From the NCBI GenBank assembly GCA_964462035.1, contig CAYXAP010000027.1, forward strand, positions 1 to 64,000: a DNA stretch of 64,000 nt. Direction: 5' to 3'. The notes beneath the pieces were generated by a model. It did not search any database. It saw only the letters and a list, made by a program, of their open reading frames with translations, and was not told the origin of the DNA. Origin of the DNA: UBA1660 sp964462035. Lineage in GTDB: Bacteria; Myxococcota_A; Polyangia; Polyangiales; Houyiibacteriaceae. Below, one piece after another: positions 49,424 to 57,015 of this stretch (position 1 is the first letter of the stretch; every line of letters starts with the position of its first letter). Both the position numbers and the translations under genes were made by a program.

Positions 49424-50446
49424 TCACAGGCGCTCGATGATCGCGTCGGTGAACTGCTTCGTGTTCAGCTTGCCGCCGATGTCGCCGGTCTTCTGACCGT
49501 CGGAGAGCGTCTTGTCGTAGGCGACCTTGATCTTGGTCGCGGTCGCCTTGCACTCGTCGGCGCCGAGGACCTCGGCCATGTGGTTCAGCATCATGACGCC
49601 GCTCATGAGGAGCGAGAGCGGGTTGGCGATGCCCTTGCCCGCGATGTCCGGCGCGGAGCCATGGACCGCCTCGAAGATGGCGCTGTCGTCGCCGATGTTG
49701 GCGCCGGGCGCCACGCCGAGACCGCCGACGAAGCCGGCGCAGAGATCGCTGAAGACATCGCCATAGAGGTTCTGCAGCAGCAGCACGTCGAAGTTGTGCG
49801 GGTTCTGCACCAGGCGCATCGCGCCCGCGTCGATGATCATCTCGTCGTACTCGACGTCGTCGTAGCCGCCTTCGTCGCGGATGGCGCGGGCGCTGCGCGT
49901 GAACAGGCCGTCGCCCAGCTTCATGATGTTCGCCTTGTGCATGGCGGTGAGCTTCTTGCGACCGCGTTTGCGGCAGTACTCGAAGCCCCACTTCGCGAAG
50001 CGGCGGGACGCGCGCTCGGTCACGACCTTGAGCGAGGTCACCACGCCCGGGGTCACCTCGTTCTCGATGCCGCTGTACAGGCCCTCGGTGTTCTCGCGAA
50101 GCACGACGAGGTCCACGTCCTCGTAGCGGGTCTCGATGCCTGGAAGCGTCCGGATGGGTCGCACCGACGCATAGAGGTCGAGCTCCTTTCGGAGCTGCAC
50201 GTTCACCGAACGAAAGCCCTTGCCGACTGGCGTCGTGCACGGGCCCTTGAGGGCTACCTTGTGCTTTCGGACGGCGTCGAGCGTCGCCTGTGGGAGCACC
50301 TCTCCGGAATCGCTGACCGCGGCCACGCCCGCGTGATGGACCTCCCACTCGATCGGAGCGCCGGCGGCGTCGAAGATCGCTTGGACGGCGCCGGCCACCT
50401 CGGGGCCGATGCCGTCGCCGGGGATGAGCACGATGGTGTGGGTCAC
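49424..50446 (-). CDS. icd: NAD-dependent isocitrate dehydrogenase-type enzyme (isocitrate/isopropylmalate family)
   Basis: Oxidative decarboxylation of isocitrate in the TCA cycle, using NAD by family type. The 340-aa product is the short, eukaryotic IDH3-like form. Key motifs: LIPGDGIGPEV, LRKELDLYASVRP (substrate Arg), LRENTEGLYSGIE, AMHKANIMK (catalytic Lys), LLLQNLYGDVFSDLCAGFVGGLG (metal Asp), and the cofactor loop EAVHGSAPDIAGKGIANP. The GTG at 50446 is preceded by CCAGGAGAATTC, an excellent ribosome site. Homoisocitrate or isopropylmalate dehydrogenase are related alternatives; the NAD-IDH motif set fits best. Confidence 0.85.
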   Translation of the reverse strand: MTHTIVLIPGDGIGPEVAGAVQAIFDAAGAPIEWEVHHAGVAAVSDSGEVLPQATLDAVRKHKVALKGPCTTPVGKGFRSVNVQLRKELDLYASVRPIRTLPGIETRYEDVDLVVLRENTEGLYSGIENEVTPGVVTSLKVVTERASRRFAKWGFEYCRKRGRKKLTAMHKANIMKLGDGLFTRSARAIRDEGGYDDVEYDEMIIDAGAMRLVQNPHNFDVLLLQNLYGDVFSDLCAGFVGGLGVAPGANIGDDSAIFEAVHGSAPDIAGKGIANPLSLLMSGVMMLNHMAEVLGADECKATATKIKVAYDKTLSDGQKTGDIGGKLNTKQFTDAIIERL

Positions 50447-50509
50447 GGTCGAATTCTCCTGGATCGGAAGGGCATCGCGGGGAGCTCCCCACGGGTCCGG
50501 AGCATAGCG

Positions 50510-50563
50510 GATCGGCCGGGACCGATCGCCCCCGCTTGAAGTCGCCCCTCGTTTGGGCTTCAA
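50510..50563. promoter_or_regulatory. Two inverted repeats between divergent icd and hslO
   Basis: GATCGG at 50510-50515 pairs with CCGATC at 50522-50527. TTGAAG at 50536-50541 pairs with CTTCAA at 50558-50563. Both fall in the 124-bp divergent region and could be operators or transcript hairpins. No known motif is recognised. Confidence 0.35.
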
Positions 50564-50570
50564 CGGATGG

Positions 50571-51440
50571 ATGACCACGGCGAAGAACCGAGACCGCGTG
50601 CAGCGGGCGATGACCGACGACGGCGCGTTCCGGGTGATGACCGCCCGTACCACCGACACCGTCCGGGGCATCCTGGCCGCCCAGAAGGTCGACGGGACGG
50701 TCGGGCGCGTGCTCGGCGAGCTCGCCACGGCCGCGGTGCTCTACCGCGAAACGATGGCCCCGACCCTTCGGGTGCAGGTCGCGCTCCGAGGCGCCGGCGA
50801 GAGCGGGACCCTGTTGGCCGACTCCCATCCGGACGGCTGGACTCGCGGGCTGGTGCAGCGCGCGGAGGACGGTCCGCCCTTCGGCCTCGGCCCGGGCACG
50901 CTCCTCCAGATGATGCGCTCACTCCCGAGCGGCGACCTGCACCAGGGCGTGGTGGAGGTCCCGGACCGCAACCTCAGCGAGGCGGTGATGGGCTACATGC
51001 GCCGCTCCGAGCAGATCGAGACCTTCACGCGCATGGCGGTCATCTTCGAAGGTGACGAGGTCGTCGCCGCGGGCGGCTATCTGGTGCAGATCCTTCCGGA
51101 GGCCCCCGACCAGGAAGGCGCGCTGGCCGTCATGGCCCAACGGCTCGAGAGCGACTTCGCCAGCATCGACGAGCGACTCGCCAAGACCGACGCGGACGCC
51201 AACGACCTCCTCGAGGAGCTCCTCTACGCGATGCCGCACACCGGGCTGGGCGACACCGAGATCCGCTACGCCTGCGACTGCTCGCGCACGCGGGTCCTGG
51301 GCTCCCTCTCGACCTTGGGCAGGAGCGACCTCCGGGAGCTGGTCGACGAAGGCAAGCCCCTCGAGATGAGCTGCGACTGGTGCCAGACCGACTACGTCAT
51401 CGAGGTCGCCGAGCTCCAAGGCCTCCTCGACCCGAGCTGA
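50571..51440 (+). CDS. hslO: Redox-regulated chaperone Hsp33
   Basis: A cytoplasmic holdase that is activated when its zinc-binding cysteines are oxidised. The 289-aa protein keeps the four zinc ligands Cys235, Cys237 (YACDCS) and Cys268, Cys271 (SCDWC), and the N-terminal domain motif FGLGPGTLLQMMRSLPSGDLHQGVV corresponding to the substrate-binding half. The ATG at 50571 is preferred over TTG at 50553. It is divergent from icd with a shared 124-bp control region. Confidence 0.95.
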   Translation: MTTAKNRDRVQRAMTDDGAFRVMTARTTDTVRGILAAQKVDGTVGRVLGELATAAVLYRETMAPTLRVQVALRGAGESGTLLADSHPDGWTRGLVQRAEDGPPFGLGPGTLLQMMRSLPSGDLHQGVVEVPDRNLSEAVMGYMRRSEQIETFTRMAVIFEGDEVVAAGGYLVQILPEAPDQEGALAVMAQRLESDFASIDERLAKTDADANDLLEELLYAMPHTGLGDTEIRYACDCSRTRVLGSLSTLGRSDLRELVDEGKPLEMSCDWCQTDYVIEVAELQGLLDPS

Positions 51441-51656
51441 CGGGAGCCGACGGGAGCCGGGAGCCGACAGGGACGCTCTCGAGCCCAGGGACGCTCTGAA
51501 GCCCAGCGCCCGACGCTCCGGGGCCGACCCTCGAAGCGCTCCGGACACCGCTCGTTCGAGAGCTGGCTATGCTCAACGCCTCGAGAGCGTCCCTGCGCTC
51601 GGGCTCGAGAGCGTCACCGAGGCATGTGGGGCGGTTTCTGCTAGGGTCGCGGCCGC
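51441..51656. repeat. Interspersed GGGACGCTC/GAGCGTCCC repeats downstream of hslO
   Basis: The region after hslO holds GGGAGCCGAC short tandems, then AGGGACGCTCTC twice (51471-51502). Its reverse complement GAGAGCGTCCCTGCGCTC is at 51583-51600, with a further GAGAGCGT copy near 51608. The same core flanks hutH (1-58) and follows the stop at 20592. No open frame of note lies here. Confidence 0.7.
51642..51647 (+). promoter_or_regulatory. Possible -10 element close to the exchanger start
   Basis: TAGGGT ends nine bases before the ATG at 51657, which would give a leader of two or three bases. There is no clear -35. Confidence 0.22.
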
Positions 51657-52835
51657 ATGGCTGGCGGCGGCGGCGAAGGAAACACTTGGATCTACGTGCT
51701 GGTCGGCGGCCTCGTGGCCGTCGGCGCAGCCTTCGGACTCGAGGTCGGTGGGTCCGGCGAGATGCTGGGCGGCTGGCTCGTGGGCGGGCTCCAGGCCGTC
51801 GGCGGCCTGATGGTGGTCTTCGGCTCCTGCGAGGCGATGATCAAGTGCGTCGAAGGCATCGGCGAGCGGCTCAACTGGAACCCCTTCGTGGCGGGCACCA
51901 TGGCCGGGTTGGCCTCGAACATCCCCGAAGTCGTGATGCTCGGCTTCGTACTCGCGGCCGAGCCACGGGTGGGCTTCATCGTGACGGCCCTGACGCTCCA
52001 CGTCGGCGCGCTGGCCTTCGGGCTCTACAGCGGCCTCCTCCCGCGCGACGCCACCGGTCACGCCCGACTCCCCGAGCCGCTGGTGAAGCTGAGCACCGAT
52101 CTCTTCGCGGCGGCCGCCGGCGCGTTCCTGGCGACCGGCACGCTGATGGTGCTGATGAACGTCTTCGACGCCGGTGACCACCGCGGTGAGGCCCTCGGCG
52201 TGATGGACCTCTACGTCCTCGGTGGGTTGCTGATCATGGTCGAGGTCGTCGCCGTGCGCCGCCTCGTGCGCCGCTTCGCCGGCGACAGCGGCGAGGAGCG
52301 CGAGGATCGAGTCGAGAAGGACGAGAGCGGTCCGTCGGTCGGCGTGATCGCGGCCTACGGTCTGGTCGGCCTCGTGACGTCGGTGGTCGGCGGCCACGCA
52401 GTGGGAGAGTTCGCCGACAAGCTGGTCGGGTCACTGACGGCCGCGGGCTACTCCGAGATGGTCGGCGCGCTGATCCTCTCCGTCTTCGCGGCCGCGGGCG
52501 CCTTCGCGATGATCATCACCGCGCACGCCAAGGGCCTGCACGACATCGCCCTGGCGAGCGCGTCCGGCCAGATCAACCAGGTGCCCTTCGTGGTGCTGCC
52601 CATCACGCTCATCCTGATCGCCGTCTTCGCGCAGACGGGCGTCATTCCCACCATGGAACACGGCGGCGTGCTCCCCATCGACCTCGAGACCACCTCGGTC
52701 ATCCTGCTCGCCTTCCCGACGATGCTGATCCTCTGGAAGGCGGTCCAGGACGACGGCAAGGTCAACTGGGTCGAGACCGCATCGATGGTCGCGGTCTTCG
52801 CCCTCATCGTGTACTTCCTCGCCCGCCACGGCTAG
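51657..52835 (+). CDS. Ca2+/cation exchanger-like membrane protein (CaCA superfamily, 392 aa)
   Basis: About ten TM helices in two related halves. The alpha-repeat-like motifs are GTMAGLASNIPEVVML (about 80-94) and GALILSVFAAAGAFAMIITAHAKGLHDIALASASGQINQVPFVVLPI in the second half; the acidic residue in NIPEV and the polar ASASGQIN correspond to ion-binding positions of Na+/Ca2+ exchangers. The cytoplasmic loop between the halves is charged (GDSGEEREDRVEKDE). It probably exports Ca2+ or another cation in exchange for Na+ or H+. The ATG at 51657 is followed 29 bp after the stop by an unrelated oxidoreductase. Confidence 0.78.
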   Translation: MAGGGGEGNTWIYVLVGGLVAVGAAFGLEVGGSGEMLGGWLVGGLQAVGGLMVVFGSCEAMIKCVEGIGERLNWNPFVAGTMAGLASNIPEVVMLGFVLAAEPRVGFIVTALTLHVGALAFGLYSGLLPRDATGHARLPEPLVKLSTDLFAAAAGAFLATGTLMVLMNVFDAGDHRGEALGVMDLYVLGGLLIMVEVVAVRRLVRRFAGDSGEEREDRVEKDESGPSVGVIAAYGLVGLVTSVVGGHAVGEFADKLVGSLTAAGYSEMVGALILSVFAAAGAFAMIITAHAKGLHDIALASASGQINQVPFVVLPITLILIAVFAQTGVIPTMEHGGVLPIDLETTSVILLAFPTMLILWKAVQDDGKVNWVETASMVAVFALIVYFLARHG

Positions 52836-52864
52836 AGCGGCCGGCCGGAACGGATACCAGAGCC

Positions 52865-53851
52865 ATGACGACGATGCGCGCGGTCCGAATCCACGAGCTC
52901 GGTGGCCCCGAGGTGCTGCAGCTCGACGACGTCCCCCTGCCCTCGCCCGGCGAAGGCGAGGTGCGGGTCCGGCACGCGTTCATCGGCGTGAACTTCATCG
53001 ACACCTACCACCGTAGCGGGCTCTATGAGCTGCCCGCACTCCCCCATGGGCTCGGCACGGAAGCCGCCGGCACGGTCGAAGCCATCGGCTCGGGGGTCGA
53101 GCGCTTCGAGCTCGGCGATCGGGTCGCGTACTTCGCGGGCCCACCCGGCGCGTACGCCGACGCGAAGGTCGTCCCGGCGGCACGACTGGTGAAGGTCCCA
53201 GACGACGTCGGGCTGGACCAGGCCGCCGCGACGCTCGTGAAGGGAATGACGGTCGAATACCTCATCCACCGCACCTTCGAAGTGAAGGCGGGCATGAACG
53301 TGCTCTTCCACGCAGCCGCTGGCGGCGTGGGGCTCATCGCCTGTCAGTGGCTCGCTCACCTCGGCGCACGGACCATCGGCACCGTGAGTACCGAGGCCAA
53401 GGCCGAGCTCGCCAAGGCCCACGGCTGCGCAGAGGTCATCCGCTACACCGAGGAGAGCGTCCCCGAGCGAGTCCGGGAGCTCACCGATGGCGCGGGCGTC
53501 CCGGTGGTCTACGACAGCGTCGGCCGGACGACCTTCCTGGACTCGCTGAAGTGCCTGAAACCGCGGGGCATGCTGGTCGGCTTCGGCAACGCCTCCGGCA
53601 CCCCCGAACCCTTCGACGTGATGGAGCTGGCACGCAACGGCTCGCTCTTCCTCACGCGCCCTTCGCTCTTCCACTACACCGCCACCCGCGAAGACCTCGA
53701 GCTGAGCGCGAGTCGCCTCTTCGGGGCCATCGCCGACGGCATCGTCAGCCCGCACATCGGGGGCACCTTCCCGCTGGCCGAAGCGCGCGCCTGCCACGAA
53801 GCCCTCGAGTCCCGCGCCACGGTCGGCTCGACCCTCCTCGTGCCGGAATGA
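52865..53851 (+). CDS. NADPH:quinone oxidoreductase (zeta-crystallin type)
   Basis: A 328-aa medium-chain reductase without structural or catalytic zinc cysteines. Motifs: GVNFIDTYHRSGLYELPALPHGLGTEAAGTVEAIG, GDRVAYFAGPPGAYAD, and the cofactor loop HAAAGGVGLIACQWLAHLGA (AAxGGVG). It carries out one-electron reduction of quinones with NADPH, qorA-like. Its stop overlaps the next start (ATGA), so it is coupled with the methyltransferase gene. Confidence 0.92.
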   Translation: MTTMRAVRIHELGGPEVLQLDDVPLPSPGEGEVRVRHAFIGVNFIDTYHRSGLYELPALPHGLGTEAAGTVEAIGSGVERFELGDRVAYFAGPPGAYADAKVVPAARLVKVPDDVGLDQAAATLVKGMTVEYLIHRTFEVKAGMNVLFHAAAGGVGLIACQWLAHLGARTIGTVSTEAKAELAKAHGCAEVIRYTEESVPERVRELTDGAGVPVVYDSVGRTTFLDSLKCLKPRGMLVGFGNASGTPEPFDVMELARNGSLFLTRPSLFHYTATREDLELSASRLFGAIADGIVSPHIGGTFPLAEARACHEALESRATVGSTLLVPE

Positions 53852-54816
53852 AGGGCGCCTGCCAGCTCCTGCTCGACACGGGCTTGCTCGACGCCGCGCA
53901 GGCCCCGCTCCTCATCGGCGCTCCCGCCGATGACGCAGCGGCGCTCTCGAAGCGAGACGGCACGACCCTCTTCTTCTTCGAGGAAGCCACCCACGCCCGC
54001 GCCGGCGTCGGCCAGGCGGGCGTCGCTCCGCAGACCGACGGCCACGACCTCGCCGTCGTCTTCCATCCGAAGGGGAAGCGGCGCCGCGACTACGCGCTCG
54101 CCGTTGCCGGCCACGCGCTCGGCCCCGGCGGCAGGCTGGCCATCGTCGGCGAGAAGCGAGAGGGCATCGGCAGCGCGAAGAAGGCGCTCCGCGTCGACGC
54201 CAAGTACAACGGCAAGCACGCGAAGCTCTTCGTGGGCGCGCCGCGAGCGGACCTCCCCGCCGAGCTCTCGGCGTGGGAGAGCCGCTGGGACACCGGCCTC
54301 GGCTTCGACGCCATCTCCTATCCCGGCACCTTCGCCGAGGGGCGGCTCGACGATGCGAGCGCCCTACTCCTCGAGACCGTCACCCTCCCGGAATCCGGAG
54401 CGCTCCTCGATCTGGGCTGCGGGTCCGGAGTGCTCGGGTTGGCCGCGAAGTCACGCGCGCCCACACTCGTGGTCACCCTCGCCGACAGTGACCACCTCGC
54501 CGTGGCCGCGAGCGCTCGAGGCGCCGAGCTCGCCGCGCTCGACGTACGCACGGTCGCGAGCGACTCGGTCGCGAAGGTCGAAGGAAGCTTCGACGCGATC
54601 CTCCTGAACCCACCCTTTCACGAGGGGGTCGCGACCAGCGCTGGCGTCGCCGAGTCCGTGCTCCGGGGCGCGGCCGAGCGCCTCACCGAGGGAGGGGTCC
54701 TTTGGGTCGTCGCCAACCGCTTCCTCACCCACGAGCGTGTGCTCGAAGACGCCGGGCTCCAAGTGGCGCGCGCCGCCGAGAACGGCCGCTTCAAGGTCCT
54801 GCGCTGCGGGCGCTGA
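53848..54816 (+). CDS. RsmC/RlmG-like rRNA guanine-N2 methyltransferase (322 aa)
   Basis: A two-domain MTS-type enzyme. The N-terminal, degenerate half contains DLAVVFHPKGKRRRDYAL. The C-terminal catalytic half has SAM loop LLDLGCGSGVLGL and the NPPFH motif at 254-258, characteristic of exocyclic amino-group methylation of guanine (16S G1207 in RsmC, 23S G1835 in RlmG). It starts by ATGA overlap inside the oxidoreductase stop. It is convergent with the PSI lipoprotein, with an unusual stem-loop region between. Confidence 0.88.
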   Translation: MKGACQLLLDTGLLDAAQAPLLIGAPADDAAALSKRDGTTLFFFEEATHARAGVGQAGVAPQTDGHDLAVVFHPKGKRRRDYALAVAGHALGPGGRLAIVGEKREGIGSAKKALRVDAKYNGKHAKLFVGAPRADLPAELSAWESRWDTGLGFDAISYPGTFAEGRLDDASALLLETVTLPESGALLDLGCGSGVLGLAAKSRAPTLVVTLADSDHLAVAASARGAELAALDVRTVASDSVAKVEGSFDAILLNPPFHEGVATSAGVAESVLRGAAERLTEGGVLWVVANRFLTHERVLEDAGLQVARAAENGRFKVLRCGR

Positions 54817-54862
54817 CCGGGCCCCCGCGAGAACTTCGGCCGAGCAACGGTCGCGAGGTTCC

Positions 54863-54904
54863 GACCGCGGGAGCGGTCAGCGCTGACTGATCAGCGCGGA
54901 CCGC
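54863..54904. terminator. Overlapping stem-loops between convergent genes
   Basis: A 14-bp stem with one mismatch (54873-54886 with 54891-54904, loop CTGA) covers the stop codon of the PSI gene. A second stem (GACCGC 54863-54868 with GCGGTC 54873-54878) shares its left arm, so the two exclude each other. There is no T-tract. It is a possible bidirectional transcript end. Confidence 0.45.
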
Positions 54905-55472
54905 AGTCCGTGCAGTCGGTGCCCAGAGGGCAGAGGCTGAAGTCGGAGCCCGGGCCGCCGTCGTCGCAGTCGCCGTCTCCGGCATAGCTGCAGCTGTTCG
55001 TGCAGCTCACGCCGGGACCACCGGGGCCCAGGTCGGGCGTCGGGAAGCCGCCACAGCCGTCCGTTCGGTCCCGGGGGTTGCCGCAGGCGTCATCGTCGGT
55101 CGCGCTCACGCAGTAGCCGGCGCCGTCACCGCACCAGGTGCAGAACTCGGCGTGGCACTCACCGCAGCTGTCGATCGACGCGCAGGAGCCGCAGCTGCTG
55201 TAGCGCCAGCCGGAGCTGATGTACTCGAGGTCCGACTCGCAATCGAGGAGCCCGTCGCTCGGACCGCTGCTGGTCCCCGGAACGCAGCGCCCGCGAGGCG
55301 CGCACCAACCGCAGCCGGACTCCTCGAGGCAGTCGCCGCAATTGGTGGCCGAGGCGCAGCCCACCGCGTTGTCCTTCGGCTCGATCAGGCAGCCGCCGAG
55401 GAGCAGGAGCGCCGAGAGCTCAAAAGCGAACCATGAACGCGAGATCGATGGAGCGTAGTGTCGCATCCGCAT
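54891..55472 (-). CDS. Cys-rich lipoprotein with PSI-like repeats (193 aa)
   Basis: Lipoprotein signal with LLLGGC (Cys28). The mature part has about 24 cysteines in PSI/plexin-like modules: NCGDCLEESGCGWCAPRGRCV, SCGECHAEFCTWCGDGAGYCV, then a Cys-rich end (CSYAGDGDCDDGGPGSDFSLCPLGTDCTDC). Such domains are found in surface adhesion proteins. The ATG at 55472 has GAGAGGAGGG upstream. The start lies inside the end of the protease-barrel gene (53-bp overlap in another frame), so it depends on that transcript. Confidence 0.85.
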   Translation of the reverse strand: MRMRHYAPSISRSWFAFELSALLLLGGCLIEPKDNAVGCASATNCGDCLEESGCGWCAPRGRCVPGTSSGPSDGLLDCESDLEYISSGWRYSSCGSCASIDSCGECHAEFCTWCGDGAGYCVSATDDDACGNPRDRTDGCGGFPTPDLGPGGPGVSCTNSCSYAGDGDCDDGGPGSDFSLCPLGTDCTDCGPR

Positions 55473-56958
55473 CGCGGCCCTCCTCTCGGTAGCTGAGCAT
55501 GTAGCCGCCGCTGCCGCGCTCGATGCCGAGCGAGACGCGGTAGCGTCGATAGACGAAGTGCTGGCGCCCCTCCGCGTGCATGAAACCGACACCGTAGACG
55601 GCTTCGATGAAGGGCTTGGTGCGTTCGGTGCTGCCGACACGAAAGCGCGCGCCCAGCTCGACCATCGCGCTGACGAGCGCGAGAGAGTTGCCTTCGGCGC
55701 GATCGAAGGGCCAGGCGCCGAGGCCGATGGCCGCACCCAGTGGCAGCGCGAACCAGTCGGTCGCCACCAGGTCGCCGTGGAACTCCGCGCGGAAGGCGAA
55801 GCCGAGCGGATCGATGGGGAGCGAGGGCCCGAAGCTCAGCCGGAAGCGACGCACCCGGTTCGGATCGTTCCCGCCGACCCGACGCGGCACGTGGTTGGTG
55901 TTCCCCGTCGTGGCGACGCCGTAGGTGCCCGGTCCAGCCGTGTTCACCTGAGCCATGGCCTGGCGAAGCGAAGGCAGGTCGTAGCGCTGGCGAGTCTCGA
56001 CGTCGGCGCGGCTCTCGGCGAGGCGGAGGGCCTCGTCGAGGGTGGCCATCTCCTTGTCGAACGCCAGCTTCGCGTCCGCGGGCAGCGCCATGGGGAGCGC
56101 GACCGAATGGGTGCTCAGGATCAGGAGCGCGTTCGCCCAGGCGCGGTGCGCGGCGAGCGCCGCGACCGAGGCGGGCGCATCGTCGGGGAACGCGGCGTCT
56201 TGGCGGACGCCCTGCTCCTCCAGGGAGAGCGCCCAGCGGACCGCGTTCGTCACCCCACGAGCGTCGACCACGGCGTCGGGGTCGATCTTGTCGGCGAGGG
56301 CGATCGCTCGGTCGATCGGCTCCGCGACGGCGATGCCTTGGATGCCCTGGGCCAGATCGCCCCGCGCGCTGATCACGCCGACCAAGCGCCCCCGAGCGTC
56401 GAAGAGCGGCCCCCCGGAGTTCCCAGGGTTGAGCGACATCGAGAGCTCGATCTTGCCGTCGTTGCGCACTCGGCTGAACGTGCCGCTGGCCGCCGCCGGG
56501 AACTGCTGCGAGACGTCGATGGGGTAGCCCGAGACGTGCAGCGTCTGACCGGGTGCGATGGTCGGCGCGGTCTCGGGCAGCGTCACGACGTCCGGGAGCG
56601 GCCCCGGCACCTGCACGAAGGCCACGTCGTGCTCACGGTCGATCGCCGAGACCACGCCCGGATGCTCGTCGTCGGCCCCGGGGAGGATGACCGCGAGCAA
56701 GTCGAGGTCGCGAACGACGTGGGCAGCGGTCAGAACCCGCCCATCGGCGCCGACCACCACGCCCGTCCCGTGGCTGATGCGAGGGCGGAAGGCCACGCGC
56801 GCCACTCCGCCGACCCGGACGTCGACCCGCTCGACGCCGGAGATGCCGATGATCCGGACGGTCGCCCGATCGATCGGCCGCAGCTCGACGAGCTGGGCGT
56901 CGGCGACGCTGGCGGTCGCGGCGAGCGCGATGGCCGCCAGTGTGAGTCCCCGAATCAC
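55420..56958 (-). CDS. Exported trypsin-like serine protease joined to a probable outer-membrane beta-barrel (512 aa)
   Basis: Signal peptide MIRGLTLAAIALAATASVADA. An S1C/HtrA-like protease domain follows (about 30-215) with the full triad His80 (TAAH), Asp111 (EHDVAF) and Ser181 (NPGNSGGPL). There is no PDZ domain. A helical linker (about 230-340) leads to a strand-rich part (about 365-512) with alternating patterns (RRFRLSFGPSLPIDPLGFAFRAEFHG, SLALVSAMVELGARFRVGS). It ends in IDLAFMVRF, a C-terminal Phe typical of outer-membrane barrels. This domain order is unusual. The barrel reading is an inference; the protease is certain. Confidence 0.85.
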   Translation of the reverse strand: MIRGLTLAAIALAATASVADAQLVELRPIDRATVRIIGISGVERVDVRVGGVARVAFRPRISHGTGVVVGADGRVLTAAHVVRDLDLLAVILPGADDEHPGVVSAIDREHDVAFVQVPGPLPDVVTLPETAPTIAPGQTLHVSGYPIDVSQQFPAAASGTFSRVRNDGKIELSMSLNPGNSGGPLFDARGRLVGVISARGDLAQGIQGIAVAEPIDRAIALADKIDPDAVVDARGVTNAVRWALSLEEQGVRQDAAFPDDAPASVAALAAHRAWANALLILSTHSVALPMALPADAKLAFDKEMATLDEALRLAESRADVETRQRYDLPSLRQAMAQVNTAGPGTYGVATTGNTNHVPRRVGGNDPNRVRRFRLSFGPSLPIDPLGFAFRAEFHGDLVATDWFALPLGAAIGLGAWPFDRAEGNSLALVSAMVELGARFRVGSTERTKPFIEAVYGVGFMHAEGRQHFVYRRYRVSLGIERGSGGYMLSYREEGRDADATLRSIDLAFMVRF

Positions 56959-57015
56959 GGAGGGCGGTGTGACACCGGTTCACTTCGTCGGCAACCGGCG
57001 GATTCGCCGCGAATC

